64,000 nt of DNA, from positions 3,923,501 through 3,987,500 of the forward strand of contig OX359248.1 of NCBI GenBank assembly GCA_947179485.1, in the 5' to 3' direction. Under the pieces are notes generated by a model. That model worked only from the letters and a program-made list of their open reading frames with translations. It searched no databases and was not told the origin of the DNA. The position numbers and the translations under genes are program-made. This DNA is from Allacma fusca. Its lineage: Eukaryota; Arthropoda; Collembola; Symphypleona; Sminthuridae. Positions 25,901 through 38,963 of the stretch are shown one piece after another. The stretch's first letter is position 1; each line of letters begins with the position of its first letter.

Positions 25901-28900
25901 CACCAATAAAATGGACGGAGACGTGCCAAAGTCCGTTGAAAATTTAAATGACCTCCAAGGGGATGATTATGGGCATTTTGTAACACGATGGGAATCATAG
26001 CTTTAGGGATGACTAAAAGTTTAGGGTTGCGTGGGTTAAATTGAATAAAATAAATACCATCATCATTGGGAATTAATTTGGAGCGCTTTTTCTGTAATAA
26101 TTTGTTTAAGGTATGATCAATAGCTTGAGCATGCTTTAAATCAGCAGGATTGATGAGAGGTATCGCTGGGAGTGGAGTGGGGCTGGAAGTTGGAGATTGG
26201 GCTGAAAGACCTGGAATTGTAAGGTCATCTTCCGTGTCTTTTGTAGTGGAAAGAGCGTAGGGGCATCGAGAGACACCATCTACGTTTCTATGTAAGGTAC
26301 CTTTCTTATACCTAATGACATAGCGAAATTGTTCTAAAATTACAGCCATACGAGTAAGTCTGGCAGTGGGATTACGTTGGCATTTTAGATAACATAAAGC
26401 ATGGTGGTCAGTAACAATTATGAAAGGTTTGAGATATAAAAATTCTCGAAGCTTTCGTGTGGCAAATACTACCGCTAAACATTCTTTTTCGGTAGCACCC
26501 CAATTTTTCTCAGCTGGAGTCAAAGCTCTGGAAATAAAATAAATGGGGTGTTCACCATCTTCAAAGTGTTGATGTAAAATGCCAGCTATGGCTAAATTAC
26601 TTGCGTCCGTATATAAAATACATGGGAGTGTGGGATCGTAATGCCTAAGTACTGGAGCTGTGCATAAAGCATTTTTGAGAGACAAAAATGCCTTATCACA
26701 GTCAGGGCTCCAATGGTATAGTGAATGTTTCTTCAATAATCCTTGGAGTGGAGCAGCTATTTGAGCAAAATTCCAAATAAATCTGCGATAATATCCTATA
26801 GTGCCTAAAAATTTACGTAGTGTTTCTAAATTATTAGGTTTGGGCTGTTGCATGATTGCAGCTACTTTTGCTGATTCAGTGGATAGACCTTTTTGTGACA
26901 AAAAGAATCCAAATACTACATGTTCTTGCATACCAAAGAAACACTTTTTGGGATTCATGCGAAAATTAACTCTAGCGAGTCGTTGAAACACAAGTTCTAT
27001 TGCAACAAGGTGAGAGGGAAAGTCTTTACTATAGGGTATAATGTCATCAATATAAGATACAGCGTGTGTGTATCTTAAAGTACCGAGAGTACGAGTAGCG
27101 AGTCTTTGAAAGTAGGCGGGGGCATTTTTCAGACCAAAACATACACGTAAGTACATGTATAGTCCGAATTCAGTGACAATAGCAGTTAAATGCTGATCAT
27201 CCGGGTGGATGAGGGCTTGGTAATAACCGCTAAATAAATCTAAAGGGGAAAAATACGCAGCATTTCGTAATTGAAAAAGCAAGTCATCAATCCTTGGGAG
27301 AGGGAAAATTTCGTCTATCGTGATTTTATTTAGTTTTTGAAAATCACAGACGAGTCGCCATTTACCTAATTTTTGGCGGACTAAAAATACAGGGGTGGAA
27401 TAATTGGAGTTTTCACAGGGAACAATTATACCTGCTTGAATTAATTTATCTAATTCTTGTTTTAAAATCTCACGCTCCGTGGTGCTCAAGCGATAGGGCT
27501 TAGCTTGAACTGGAGTGTCAGAGTTTAACCTAATTCTCATGGGAGGTAAAGTACAAACCTGAAGATCCATAAGAGTCCACGCAAATAAATATGAATATTT
27601 ATTGAGGAGACTTATGATCGAGGCGCGTTCAGCGGGCCGTAATTTTGGATTAATATTTAATGAGTGAATTTGTTCCGGAGTAAAAGGGGTTGGATTTTGA
27701 GGAATCACCGGAGCTGTGTTTAAGCTTTGGGTAAAATCATAGCGTTGAGCATGACCTAAAAGAGTGTCGGCGGGAATAATCTGGGTAGATGTGGAAATGT
27801 TTGTGGCGAGCAAAACATTTTTCGCTGGGTTGATAACTGGAGGAAAAATTACTTTGTATTGTTTTTCAATGAGTGGATGAGGGTTAAAAAATGTCGTGTG
27901 AGACGTGTGTAATGGAGTAGTGGGTACATACATTTGGTGTCGAGGGGGAAGTTGGATAGTAAATAATGTTTTGACGGGAGAGGAACAGCCGCACTCAGAT
28001 GAGCAAGTGGCTGAGTATGCATGCTTACGAAAGTAATGACATACGTGAGAGTTGTATAGGGAGTTTGAGTTCAGATGTATATGAAAGTCAAATTGTGTAA
28101 TAAACTTGCAGCCTAGAATGAGTGGAGGAGTGAGCGTTTCAAGGACATGAGCCTCTGTTGTGTAAAAGTAGTTATCAAGTTGGAACGTTAAGGAGGCTAT
28201 ATGGGACGTAGGAATGCGAGCTTTATCTGCTGTGATAACAAATCTTTGTGGGCAAGGAGTGATGACTGCACTGGAGGGGATGTGATTCTTTTGTATTAAA
28301 TTATGAGAAGCTCCTGTATCAATTAATGCATCAATGGAGACATCATCAAAATAACACATAATATATGGGCACATTGATGAAGCAGGTGACAGGTTTATTG
28401 TGGGTAAGTTATGGAGGGATATTGAAGGTTCGCAAAGTGATTCTGGGGATTTTGATTGGTTTGGGGCGGATTGGGATTGAATGAAATTTCCAATCTGTGG
28501 GCATTTTGGTCGTTCCGGCGATTGTTGCCGTTGTTCTGATTGTTGCGGAAGCCATTGTTGTTTCCGCGGAAATTGTTGTTCCGAAAGTTCGGGCGGGGAC
28601 CCTGACCACGCTGGTTGGGCCCCCTTTGTTGGTTTCCCGAACGGCAGTCACGACTGATGTGACCGAACTTATTACAATTATAACATTGCATGCCTTTGTG
28701 GGGATTTTGATTTTGTCCTCTGTTATTATTGTTATTATTATTATTATTATTATTATTGTTGTTGCCTCGGGGCTGGTGGGGAACTGGTTGATGAATGTTA
28801 CCTTGATTACCGCGGTGATTATTATTATGAGAATTGCCGCGGCCATTGCCACGACCTCGTCCGCGGCCAGGGACAAAAGCAAAATTAGCTTGGGCATTTG

Positions 28901-31900
28901 GCGCATCAGACAAGGTAAGTTTTTGGATTGTTTCTTCCAAAGACTTAACTTTTGCAGCCATATCAGAAGGTCCAGCAGTTGTATCTGCAAATTCTCGTTG
29001 TTCGCAAAAACGAACGAGAGCAGCTATGCTTGTAAATGGAAAACCTGCCGCTGCAGATTTGTACTTGGGAAGGAGTCCTTCCATTCCCCAAGCAACAGGG
29101 TCAGGTTGACTCATTGTTGGATCATAGCGAGTGCAAATACTATCAACATCATACAAAAACTTGGCACTCGTCTCATTGTCTTTTTGCTTACGGGAAATTA
29201 ACTGATTGAGATAAACCTGTCGAGGCTTGGCATAGCGCTCACGGAGAGCCGTGAAGAATGTATCAATACTAACAATAGTGGGTGGCGCTATGGCGAGTTG
29301 GGTTTGCAGCCATTGAAAGGGGTCACGAGCTAATAAATTGGGAGTGTGTCCTTGGAGAGTGGGCCAATCCCATTGGTATTGGGCCACGACACGTTGAACG
29401 TCAATAATAAAATCATGAACATCATGAGTTGCGGGAAGGAATTGTTTAATCTTTTGAAAGTCAACAATGGAATGAATGGGTGCGGTATTTACCGTGACAT
29501 TGACTGGGGTTGCTGCGGCTGCGGCGGCCATTTTGAATGGTTTGACTTTGCGAGTTTTGGTAGAGGGTCCGTGACGTGAAAAATGTTGGATTTTACGGGC
29601 TTTTAATATTTGTCGCTTAAAAGAGGGAACGGTTCGTGTAACGGGAGTAACTAATGGAAGCGCAGGTAACGGTGGAGGGAGTGGTGGAGGTAAAGAGAGT
29701 GGTGGTGGAGTGCCTGGTGGAGTAGAATATTGTGGACTGGGAGTTCTCGGAGGAGAAACTTGTGCGGGAGGGATTACTGGAGGTACTGGCGGTGGAGGTG
29801 GTGTGTTTATAGGTAATGGCGGAGGTAATAGAGGTGTCTTTTTGCTACTGCTAGTGGTAGCTTTTGCTTTGGCTTTTGCTTGTTGTAAAACTTTGGCTAA
29901 TTCGGAAGCGTCTTTTAAATCAGGGTCAGAATTTTTACGAGTGACGCGACTTGTAGAAGGCTTAGGGTCAGGTTTGGATGCTGAGGGCTTCTTTTTATCG
30001 GACATAAATTATGACGTAAGTATGTACGTACCGTGACGGTGGTTCATGGATATGAAACTTAACACTGAGCATTTACTATATAAAATTCCTCCTGGATGAG
30101 GTGGGAACGGTACTGAGCTCCGTGGCTGGCCGTTGAGTATACCCAAATCCTCAGGGCATCGGTCGGTGAAGCGCAGGTAAATCCGTCTGCCTTCCGTGGA
30201 CAAGAAATAATAACCCCGTTTATCAATAAAAACTTACGAGGGGTTCTTCGACCGGTCACAGTCAATAATGGTTGACTCCTCTGGGGGTAGTCCCGAATGA
30301 GCTGTGCGTGTTGCAACGTCAAAAATGCAGGAATGTAACCTCTGCGTGGCCAAAACTATAAATCTCAAAAATTCTCACGAAATATGACACGTTATTCAAA
30401 CTTGCCTGGTAATGAAATCAATTCTTAAGGTAAATCGATTGTTTCCCAAGGGGAGTGATAATTGAGAGTAATTCGGGAGCATCGCCAGGGAAATAATATT
30501 TTGGCAATGTTTTACAAAGGCCACCATGTAAGAGTAGGTTATGGTTACACCATGAAATCCTAACTCCTGGATTATTTACTTATGTAATTGTTAAGAAATT
30601 GCAAATAATTGGGAATCGTGCTGATGAAAGGAACGAATATGAATAAACGCTTAAGTGTGATTTTACATTAATCCGAAGACTAATTGCTTTTATTTATAAC
30701 TGAAATCAAAAGGAAAAGGAAATGAAGATTAACAACTAAAAATAGGTGTTACTGGAATGACTCTCAGTTATTCACTGAAGAGTCTGGAAGAATCTTAAAC
30801 TTAACAAGTGGCTACTTGAGCCTATTTTTACAATCTTAAGTCTAGACGTTACATCATAACGGATGTAACGGGACGTTGACACTCGTCGGCTTTAGCCGAT
30901 GGGAAGTGCTTACATTGCACCTTTACAATAAGTGTTTAAGTAACTTTGAATTGACTTAACCTAAGGTTGTGTGTTTCACAACTTAATTAATTATTCATGT
31001 GAGACTTAACTAATTTATGTAATTTCTATATACATACCTAACAATACATTGATACTTCTTGATGGGGCCGTTGACTCAAAATATCTACAATTGGGAAGGA
31101 TATTTGTCATTGGGAGAACCCACGGTAGAAATTGGAAATGAGATGGCAAACCGAATATTGAGATTGTACTGGAAAGAGGGCTAAAATAGTATCGGTATCA
31201 GATTGGGATTTCAACTAACCAATTCTATTTCAAATGACACACCGCAGGTGGGCTGGGTGAAAGCAGACTCGAAAGCAATTCAAGCCATACATACACATGT
31301 GATCACTCACAACCCCCGGGTATTTGTATCCCACTCCGGTCACACCGAATGGCATCTGCACATTAAGACTGTTCGGGAGGAGGACCGGGGCTCCTACATG
31401 TGTCAGATAAACACAGATCCCATGATTAGCCAGGTAAGAGAGCAAACAGGGACTTTCCCCAATGATGTCTTTGGGATACTTGAGTCAATACAATTCCGAA
31501 CCCTTCCGCCCCAACTCTGACTCGGGATCTTTCAATAAACTCGGGTATTTTTAATGAAAAGGTATCGTTCCTGGAGGTGGTGATTCCACCTGACTTCATT
31601 CCAGAAGAGACATCCGGGGACATGATGGCACCTGAAGGGAGCACTGTCAAATTAAATTGTAACGCCAAAGGCCATCCGACACCCACGATCCAATGGAGAC
31701 GAGAGAACAACCAGAATATTACACTCAAGAGTTCCAGCGGAGCTAAAGTACAGAGTAAGTCTTCCATTTTTAATTTGATGCTCTTACATTAGCATTTACT
31801 TTCCCTGATATCATTCCCTATCAATTATAAATGGTATCATGTTATGACTATGCCTTGCTTAGATTTGACTCTGCCAGAATCAATACAGCTCATTACTATT

Positions 31901-32449
31901 CGGATCGAAAATCATACTTTCTCCACTTTCTCTACTTTCACCTTTAATTTTTACTTGGCCAAAAATGTTTTAACCACATTTATGAGTACTTATTTTTACC
32001 ATGGGGAAAATACTTTCTCCAGATTGGACAATATTTTCTTCAAATTGGACAATCCTTTCCCCATGGACTTTCTCTTCGGGATAGTTCGATGCTAAAAACG
32101 TACCGTGCTGTGTGAAATTTAGGGGAAATGAAACAAAGGAAATCAATATAATTCAATCGATTTTCAATGAATTTGACGAAGGCAAAAATAATGAAAAAAA
32201 ATGCGAGGACGGAGAAGGCAGAAGTGAGCAGAATATGTAAGGTCGACATAGTTGAGGCTCTTAGTACGATAGAGGAAGACCATTTGACAGAGATACCTTC
32301 CCCGAATTTCTTATGATCCGTCCGATATTTAGAGCAAGAGTGAACAGGGCAATATGACTTCTGCCTTGGTGAAGTTATAGGGGAAAAATCATGGAAATTT
32401 ATGAGTGTTTCAGCAGGCGTCCGTCCTCTCCTGCTGCTCCTTCCTCTCT

Positions 32450-32480
<31 letters not shown>

Positions 32481-35400
32481 ATCTCTTCTCTACTAGACAA
32501 AATTCAAAGAATTTTTATATTAAGATGAACAACTCCATATCAGAAGGATGGAGTGTACAATGAGTCGGAGTGGAGGCGAGGAGTGGGAGAGAAAGTTGGG
32601 GAACTTTATTATTCCATCGTAGTCTAACATGCTTCATTAATCCTTAAATATTAGCTCCTGCTTAACTCCAAATATTCAATATGCAACATCCGAGCGGACG
32701 TGGAGGAAACCCAAGACATTTTTCCCACTTGCCATTTCCGCTCCCATTTAGGCCCGATAATTAATAATTAGGGGGATACCCTCTTAATCAAAATTACTTA
32801 ATCTTTATTTTTCCTCACTCGTACGAACTCCAGGGGGGAGAGCGTCAAAAAGCCTACCTCACTTGAGTCCCAATTTAATTATCTGCTGGGAAATGGATAA
32901 CTGAGTTAATCGCTTTTAGCACGAGATACTAAATCCTACGTACATTCTGTATAAATTATAGCCACTTGACAAGACCCTATTTTACGAATATATTTCCTCT
33001 CTCAGTATTTACACTTATTTCCCACCCAGTCCCGTCCATAAACCCCTACACACTGTATCTATATCTACTCTGCTTACATTCCTCTAGTACAAGTATAATT
33101 ATCTTTCCTACAGAACCCCACAAAATCTCTTTCCCGCCAAAATCGAAAAACACCAGCAATGGCACAAACAGCCGTCTACCCCTAATCCTATCTAATATCC
33201 ACGTCCCCCCGAACTTCCTCCAAATTCCCCAAAATTTATTTTCCAACAACTTCTTTTAAGACTCTGTTTTGATTTTTGCTGACAAAATTTGGAATTCACC
33301 CTTCATTGCATTTGAAAATAGTATTATTTTTGAAAGTAAATTATCCCCTTGTGTAACTCCCTCAATATGAGCAAGCATTTTGGAGGAGCCTGTACTTTCC
33401 GGAGAGCCGTGTATTGTTAGTTAGGGAGCGGATATTTAATTCGACAGGAGGAAACCTCCGTAATTCCTAGTAAAAATAACTGGATTTTTGTCACTACTTA
33501 AAGTTAAAGAGATAGGAGAAAGTTACCAGCGAGTAAGGAGATTGTTGTGAGAGTTGGGGCTGGAGACGGCAGGAGCAAGGAAATGGCGTTGGGTAAATAC
33601 ACCAAGGTAAAGATAAAGGGAGTGGAGTATCATTTTGAAGTGATTTGGTGGGTCGTCCTGGAAGACATTAGGGACGTATCGGATAACACATCTTGACTTT
33701 ATAAGTGTTTCACTTCTCACACAGCTCACACAGGAGAAAGCGTCGCATTCCATTCAGGAGAAGCAATGAAACGCGTGTCGCTCCAACCCTGCCGTGTGCC
33801 TCCTTCCACACAGGCACACACACACTCTCACCCAGACTTAGATAGATATGTACCCCTTGAACGTATACAGCAATCCTGGGAAGAGTGAAAGGAAGGTTTC
33901 TCTCATTCTCTCCTTCTGTCTCACTCCTTATTGCCCACCACCTTCGGAGAGATATTGGTCGTTCCTTCCCAAAAGAGTGATTCCCCCGTCAGCCGTCCTC
34001 CATCCCCACCATTAATGTCTGTATTAGGGAGTACACGGAAGGTAGTAATATTGGAATTGGGGAGGATGTGTACGGTGACGGTTGACGGTGGTGTTGTAAG
34101 TCGGAGCCCGGTGAGAGAATCTCAAGTTGTTCCGTCAAGGCCTTCCCATTCCAAATGTATGGGTTTACATGTACGTACATACATGTATGTGTGTGTGTGT
34201 GTGTGTGTGTATGAGTCGTGTGGTAGAGCGTTGACTGGAGGTAATCAATGCGCCACAGGCCGCAATCCAGTCCGACTTGTTTGCTTTTGCTGACAGCTTA
34301 GGTGAGATCAAAGAGTAATCCGCCAAGCATGGTCCTGCCTTTCTCATGTCTTGCAAAAGACTTACTCCTTCACCCTGCCATATTCTTCAGCCCCTCCAAA
34401 TCCCATCTTCTTAGCTCAACACAACATTAACAAATCCTCTCATCAACATTCTTTCCCAAGGAACTTCCCACTCTTCTCCAGCCCCAATCTCACCTTACCA
34501 ACCTTGTAAAATCTACAACATGATCCATTCTCCCATGTCATCGGCTCTGAGGACAGGAATTCAATAAAACATGTGAATCCCTCAAAGCTTCAGAGGAGAC
34601 ATGGTTTGGGCCTGGTATTGTCGGCTAAGGAGCTAGAATGTAGCTACCCAAAAAATACAAGGCTTCTCCTACAAGTCAACTTATTTATTCACGATTTTTT
34701 TTAAAAGCGAGCGTCTGTATTTTTTTCGACAGAAGGTGCAGCTAGGAATTCAGATAATTAAAATAAAAATTACAAAGAAGCAAAAGCAAAATTTCCACTC
34801 TATATGGTCAAATTTGCTTTTAAATATTTTTCTACGTAATTATTCATGTCTCAGATATTTATTTCTTGTAACAACATTCGCTATAGTAACATGCTCACCT
34901 ATGCTACTGAGTTCTCTCCAATAGAATCAAGTACTATTTTTATAGGAAGAGATTCAAGGGGAGGGATATAAATGTGACAGTGTGGAAATCTTCTAGAGAT
35001 TAACTTTCATTTTGATACAAATTAATATGCAAATATGTACTGCTGTTTATTAAGGGGGACAAGTTAAGTGACTATGAAATAATACAGGATGTTTGCACAA
35101 CTCAGAATCCAATTCCCAGAATATTAGAACAGGCAGACCTACTCTCACTCTCTCTCGGTAATCACGTCTTGAATGCAGACACTGCACAGTTCCATTGCTG
35201 GAGACAAACAGGCTGTGAGAAGCCGGGAGAAAGTTGAGCGATTGACACATTTACAAGAGTAGGACAATATGCTGCTCTCACTGTCAGTTGAGGTTACTGT
35301 CAGGATGGCGTGTGCAGGAGGATCGAGCCACTCGATGGATGCAGGGCTGAGAGGAGAATGGATTGTCAACAGAAGGTAAGATAGATAAGCCCACTTGAGC

Positions 35401-37532
35401 TATGGCTGACATATGATAGGTTGGGTTGAAGGTGTCTAGTTTTGGGATGAAATGACTCAAAACCGATGAGAAATAGGGAGCATCGGGGTTCACAGGGTGT
35501 TCGAACCAGATATAGACTCCATGCACGGTGCGACGTCAGAGGAGATGTCAGTGTCAATTTGAGCTTTCATCAACCATCGAAATGAGAAAACAAAGGGATG
35601 TTTCAACTAGGATCTATCTTCAATCATTCTTGTTAAACATTTTTTTCCCTACGCTGAGTATATACCTTCCCTCCTCTCACCCTCTCTCTCTCTCTCTCTC
35701 CCCTTGCCTAAAGCCAGGTCTAACCTTGTGAATCAACTGTTTATTTAGTGGCCACCTACGAGGGGAATATTCTCCGGCTCCTGAAAGTGACTCGGGCGGA
35801 CATGGGGGCTTATCTCTGTATTGCATCGAATGGCGTGCCGCCAACCATCAGCAAACGGATTACAGTCAGCGTTCACTGTAAGTCACCTAAATTCCATCAA
35901 ATATCCGCCTTCAGCTAACATGATAATAATCAAATCCAATTTCTTTAAGCCGTAATATTAACATGCTTTTCAAATAAGGGCACGGCTTGTTTACTCTCCC
36001 CAGTAAGACGTTCTCCTTGTCTTTAAATAACTTACTTTCACTTTGTCCCTTTTCATTTAACACACTTTCACTTTCCCTCTCTTCCTTTACGTGACTTTCT
36101 ATTTTCCTCTCCTCCTTAGCTCCCTTTCTCTTACTCTGTATTTCTTATAAATGACTTTCTCTTACCCTTTTTTCTCACTTTCTTTTACTGAGAGTCAGTC
36201 CCTCTCTCTCTCTCTCTCTCTCTCTCTGTCTGTCCTTCCATTTCGTCCACGTACTTTTACTATACTTTCACTCCTTCGTGATTTTCTGTCCTTCAGTTAA
36301 ACTACCCTCTACTCTTACATTAGTTTACTTCTTATTAATGTCAATTTCCTTCACATACTTTCTCCAATCATGCTTTCACTTTCACTTGACTTAGTAATAC
36401 TATCCATTTTTTAGAAGTTGTAATTACCACAGCAATATCTATTCTACATTAAATCCATGTACAATTTTCACAGTTCAAATTTCTCCAGGAGAAATTATAG
36501 CACGTAGATGTATGTCTATGTCACGTAAAACATGGTAATTGTTTAATTCAAAAGTATATTTTAGCATGTAAAGTAAAGTAAATACTGGTATATCTACATA
36601 TATTTATGTATGTAGGTTATTGATTGCAATATTATTATTACCAGTCAAATCTTAATTGCCGTGACTTCCATACTGCTACCTCACACCTGGGTTATCTTAA
36701 GTTGGGGAAACATTCTACAGTTGAACGTCTTCTTCCAATAGAAACCCCAATGTTTTGAGATTTAAAAAGTGGAGCAGCTCAGCTCTCCAGTTACGGAGAT
36801 GGTAAATAAAGGATTCCTCTAGGGTGACAGGAAGCATTCAGAGGTCTTTGAGGCTCTTGTAATTAATTATAAGTACACAGGAGACCTTCCTTCATCCATA
36901 TGCACGGAGCTCATGCCGGAACGCTCTGGAACATTAGGAATTAGAAATGGTACAAGTCAAACGGAGATTACCCTCCGTAAGTGATAACTCCTCTGTATCC
37001 ATGCATTAAGCTTTAATTGGTAATTGTGAGAAGTTAACTACATAAAGAGCTATTAACCATGAGTTGAGGAAGAGCGTCGGATTTAAATAAGAAGTTAATT
37101 ACAGATATGAGAACCGATTGTGGTAGTGAAAGTTGTAGGGAAAGTTTCTTTTCACTGTCTTTGTGTCAGTGGGGAAATTTGTGAGTCGTTAAAAAGTTGT
37201 GGGTGTTTTTGAAGGGAGAGAGAGAGAGAGTCAGAGGATGAGAGAGAGAGAGAGAGCAGATGGAGGTTTTTGTGGGAATTCAATCGATCTAGAGCTGCGT
37301 TGAGTTGAGAGTTGATGTTGATGCAAATGAGTTACCACGAGTTCTTTGTCAAAGTGAGGCATCTTATCTGTTACGAGAATACAAAACATGTGATGGACTC
37401 TTGTCTCTCTCCTTCTCCCTCCTTTTTCCAAGGAGGAACGGCACCACAGAAAAGGCGAGCATGAGTTGATTCGTTAGCAAAAGGATTAAATGATTCGAAA
37501 GGGACATGCACTACCAACACATAACGTCGTCT

Positions 37533-37573
<41 letters not shown>

Positions 37574-38932
37574 AGTAAAAAGAAAGACGAACAAGGGAGA
37601 GGAGATGGCGAAATGACTCGTTAAATCGCATTTTCCTCAAAATTACTTTCTTCCGCTTCCACTACTAACTAACTGCCACGAAAACTCACAAGTTTCAAGG
37701 AATCAGCAAGATGTAGAAGAACAAGGAAGTATACTAAAGGGAAGCACCATGTGCAAGAAAATGCTACTGCAGTCCTCAACATCCTAATACACTACCAACA
37801 GCACACACACACACACACACCCATACCCACACACACTCACTTACTCACACAGGAGCCGACGAAACCAACCTGCTTCATCATCATTCCTTCCATTTTATTA
37901 CCGCCAATGCATACAACACTCACTGTTTAGAACCAACCTCGTGGGGCTATAGCCCAGCACAACTGACTCAATTGCATCTTCCATTAACATGAACAACTTA
38001 CTACAGTGGATCTGACGCCGACGGAAAATTCCTGTTTGTAGGATCCCTCTTTGACTGTAGATATTTACTGTTCATTTTCGGCGTAGATCCTTATTACTGA
38101 CAGAGCAAGCATAACCATCAGCAGTTCACACCTTGATCCCACATTGTTCCGCAGTATTCAAATACCCAAGATTTACAAGCACTCTTTGGATGACTGGCTC
38201 TTTAGAAGAGGGTCTTTAGACGAAGAGCTCTTTACAACAGAACAAGTCTTTATACGAGCAGCTCTTTATACAAGAATTTCTTATACGAGCAGCTCTGTAC
38301 AAAAGTCTTTATACGAACAGCTCTGTAGAGACGTATTTATACGAACAGCCCTGTACAAACGTCTGGATACGAACAGCTCTGTACAAAGGTCTTTAGCCGA
38401 AGAGCTCTTTATAGAGGAAGTCTGTCCAGAACCGTCTTTGGAGGAGCGTCTGTAGAAGGGAAGGTCGTTGGACCAAGGGTTATTTCCCAGGTAGTGTTCT
38501 GACGGGTGGGGGTGATATTTTGAGGACGGGATATTTGGAGAAAGTAAATTCAGAAGAAGCCAGCGTATAAGAATGGGCTTTGAAAAGACTAGGTGTTGAG
38601 ACCCTGGGGCCGGAGACGGGAGGGACAAAAGAGGTAGTAACAAATTTGTGCGTCGGCATTAGCAGAGCCCCAGATATTTATTACGAGGAATTACAAGGGA
38701 GTTAAATAATTTGGAAGCGTTGATAATCAAGGGAGGGCCAATGTAATGTGTCACCAAACTACAGACATTTGTCATGGTGTGAGGTGGAAGCTATTCATTA
38801 TCCAGCTGACTAATATGCTCACAGTGAATTAGCCCGGGGTTCCTCAACTCCTAACGTGTACTAAATAACAACCGGGTGGAGAGAGCATGTATGTATTTGT
38901 ATGGTTGGGAACGCTTACTGTACACCTCAAGG

Positions 38933-38963
<31 letters not shown>

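Larger units (their letters stand above)
21882..31043 (-). mobile_element. Complete Ty3/Gypsy LTR retrotransposon with extra 3' ORFs
   Basis: A 9,162-bp element in antisense orientation to the host gene. Order in element direction: 5' LTR (31043-30527), tRNA primer site, leader, gag, pol, ORF3, ORF4, 3' LTR (22398-21882). Both LTRs are 517 bp with no differences that I could find, start TGTTAG and end CTTACA, and are flanked by ATAC. Pol domain order (protease, RT, RNase H, integrase) places it in Ty3/Gypsy (Metaviridae) rather than copia or BEL. The Gag zinc knuckle and the GPY/F-type integrase tail differ from Drosophila gypsy itself, whose Gag lacks the knuckle. All frames are intact. Identical LTRs mean recent insertion and possible present-day activity. 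The clade cannot be assigned without a tree. Confidence 0.96.
17983..31247 (+). other. 13.3-kb intron within Ig1, hosting the retrotransposon
   Basis: This intron splits Ig domain 1 after residues GGYR. Without the 9,162-bp element and one TSD copy it would be about 4.1 kb, close to the 3.2-4.0 kb of the gene's other large introns. Outside the element (17983-21877 and 31048-31247) I see no coding sequence. A 188-codon minus-strand open frame at 18788-19354 is low-complexity and unrecognised. GT repeats lie at 19529-19552 and CA repeats at 21286-21306. Confidence 0.8.

Noticed and set aside
28409-29201. Long open frames overlapping gag in other frames and on the opposite strand
   Set aside because: Rich in Ile/Thr/Val runs created by the gag AAT/AAC repeats; the zinc knuckle and capsid-like region fix the true frame.
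35490-35510. tRNA B-box-like GTTCGAACC
   Set aside because: No matching A box, acceptor stem or cloverleaf could be drawn around it.
38144-38455. 103-codon frame across the 38-kb repeat (LYTRISYTSSS...)
   Set aside because: The 28-bp unit changes frame between copies, so no repeated peptide is maintained; it lies in an intron.
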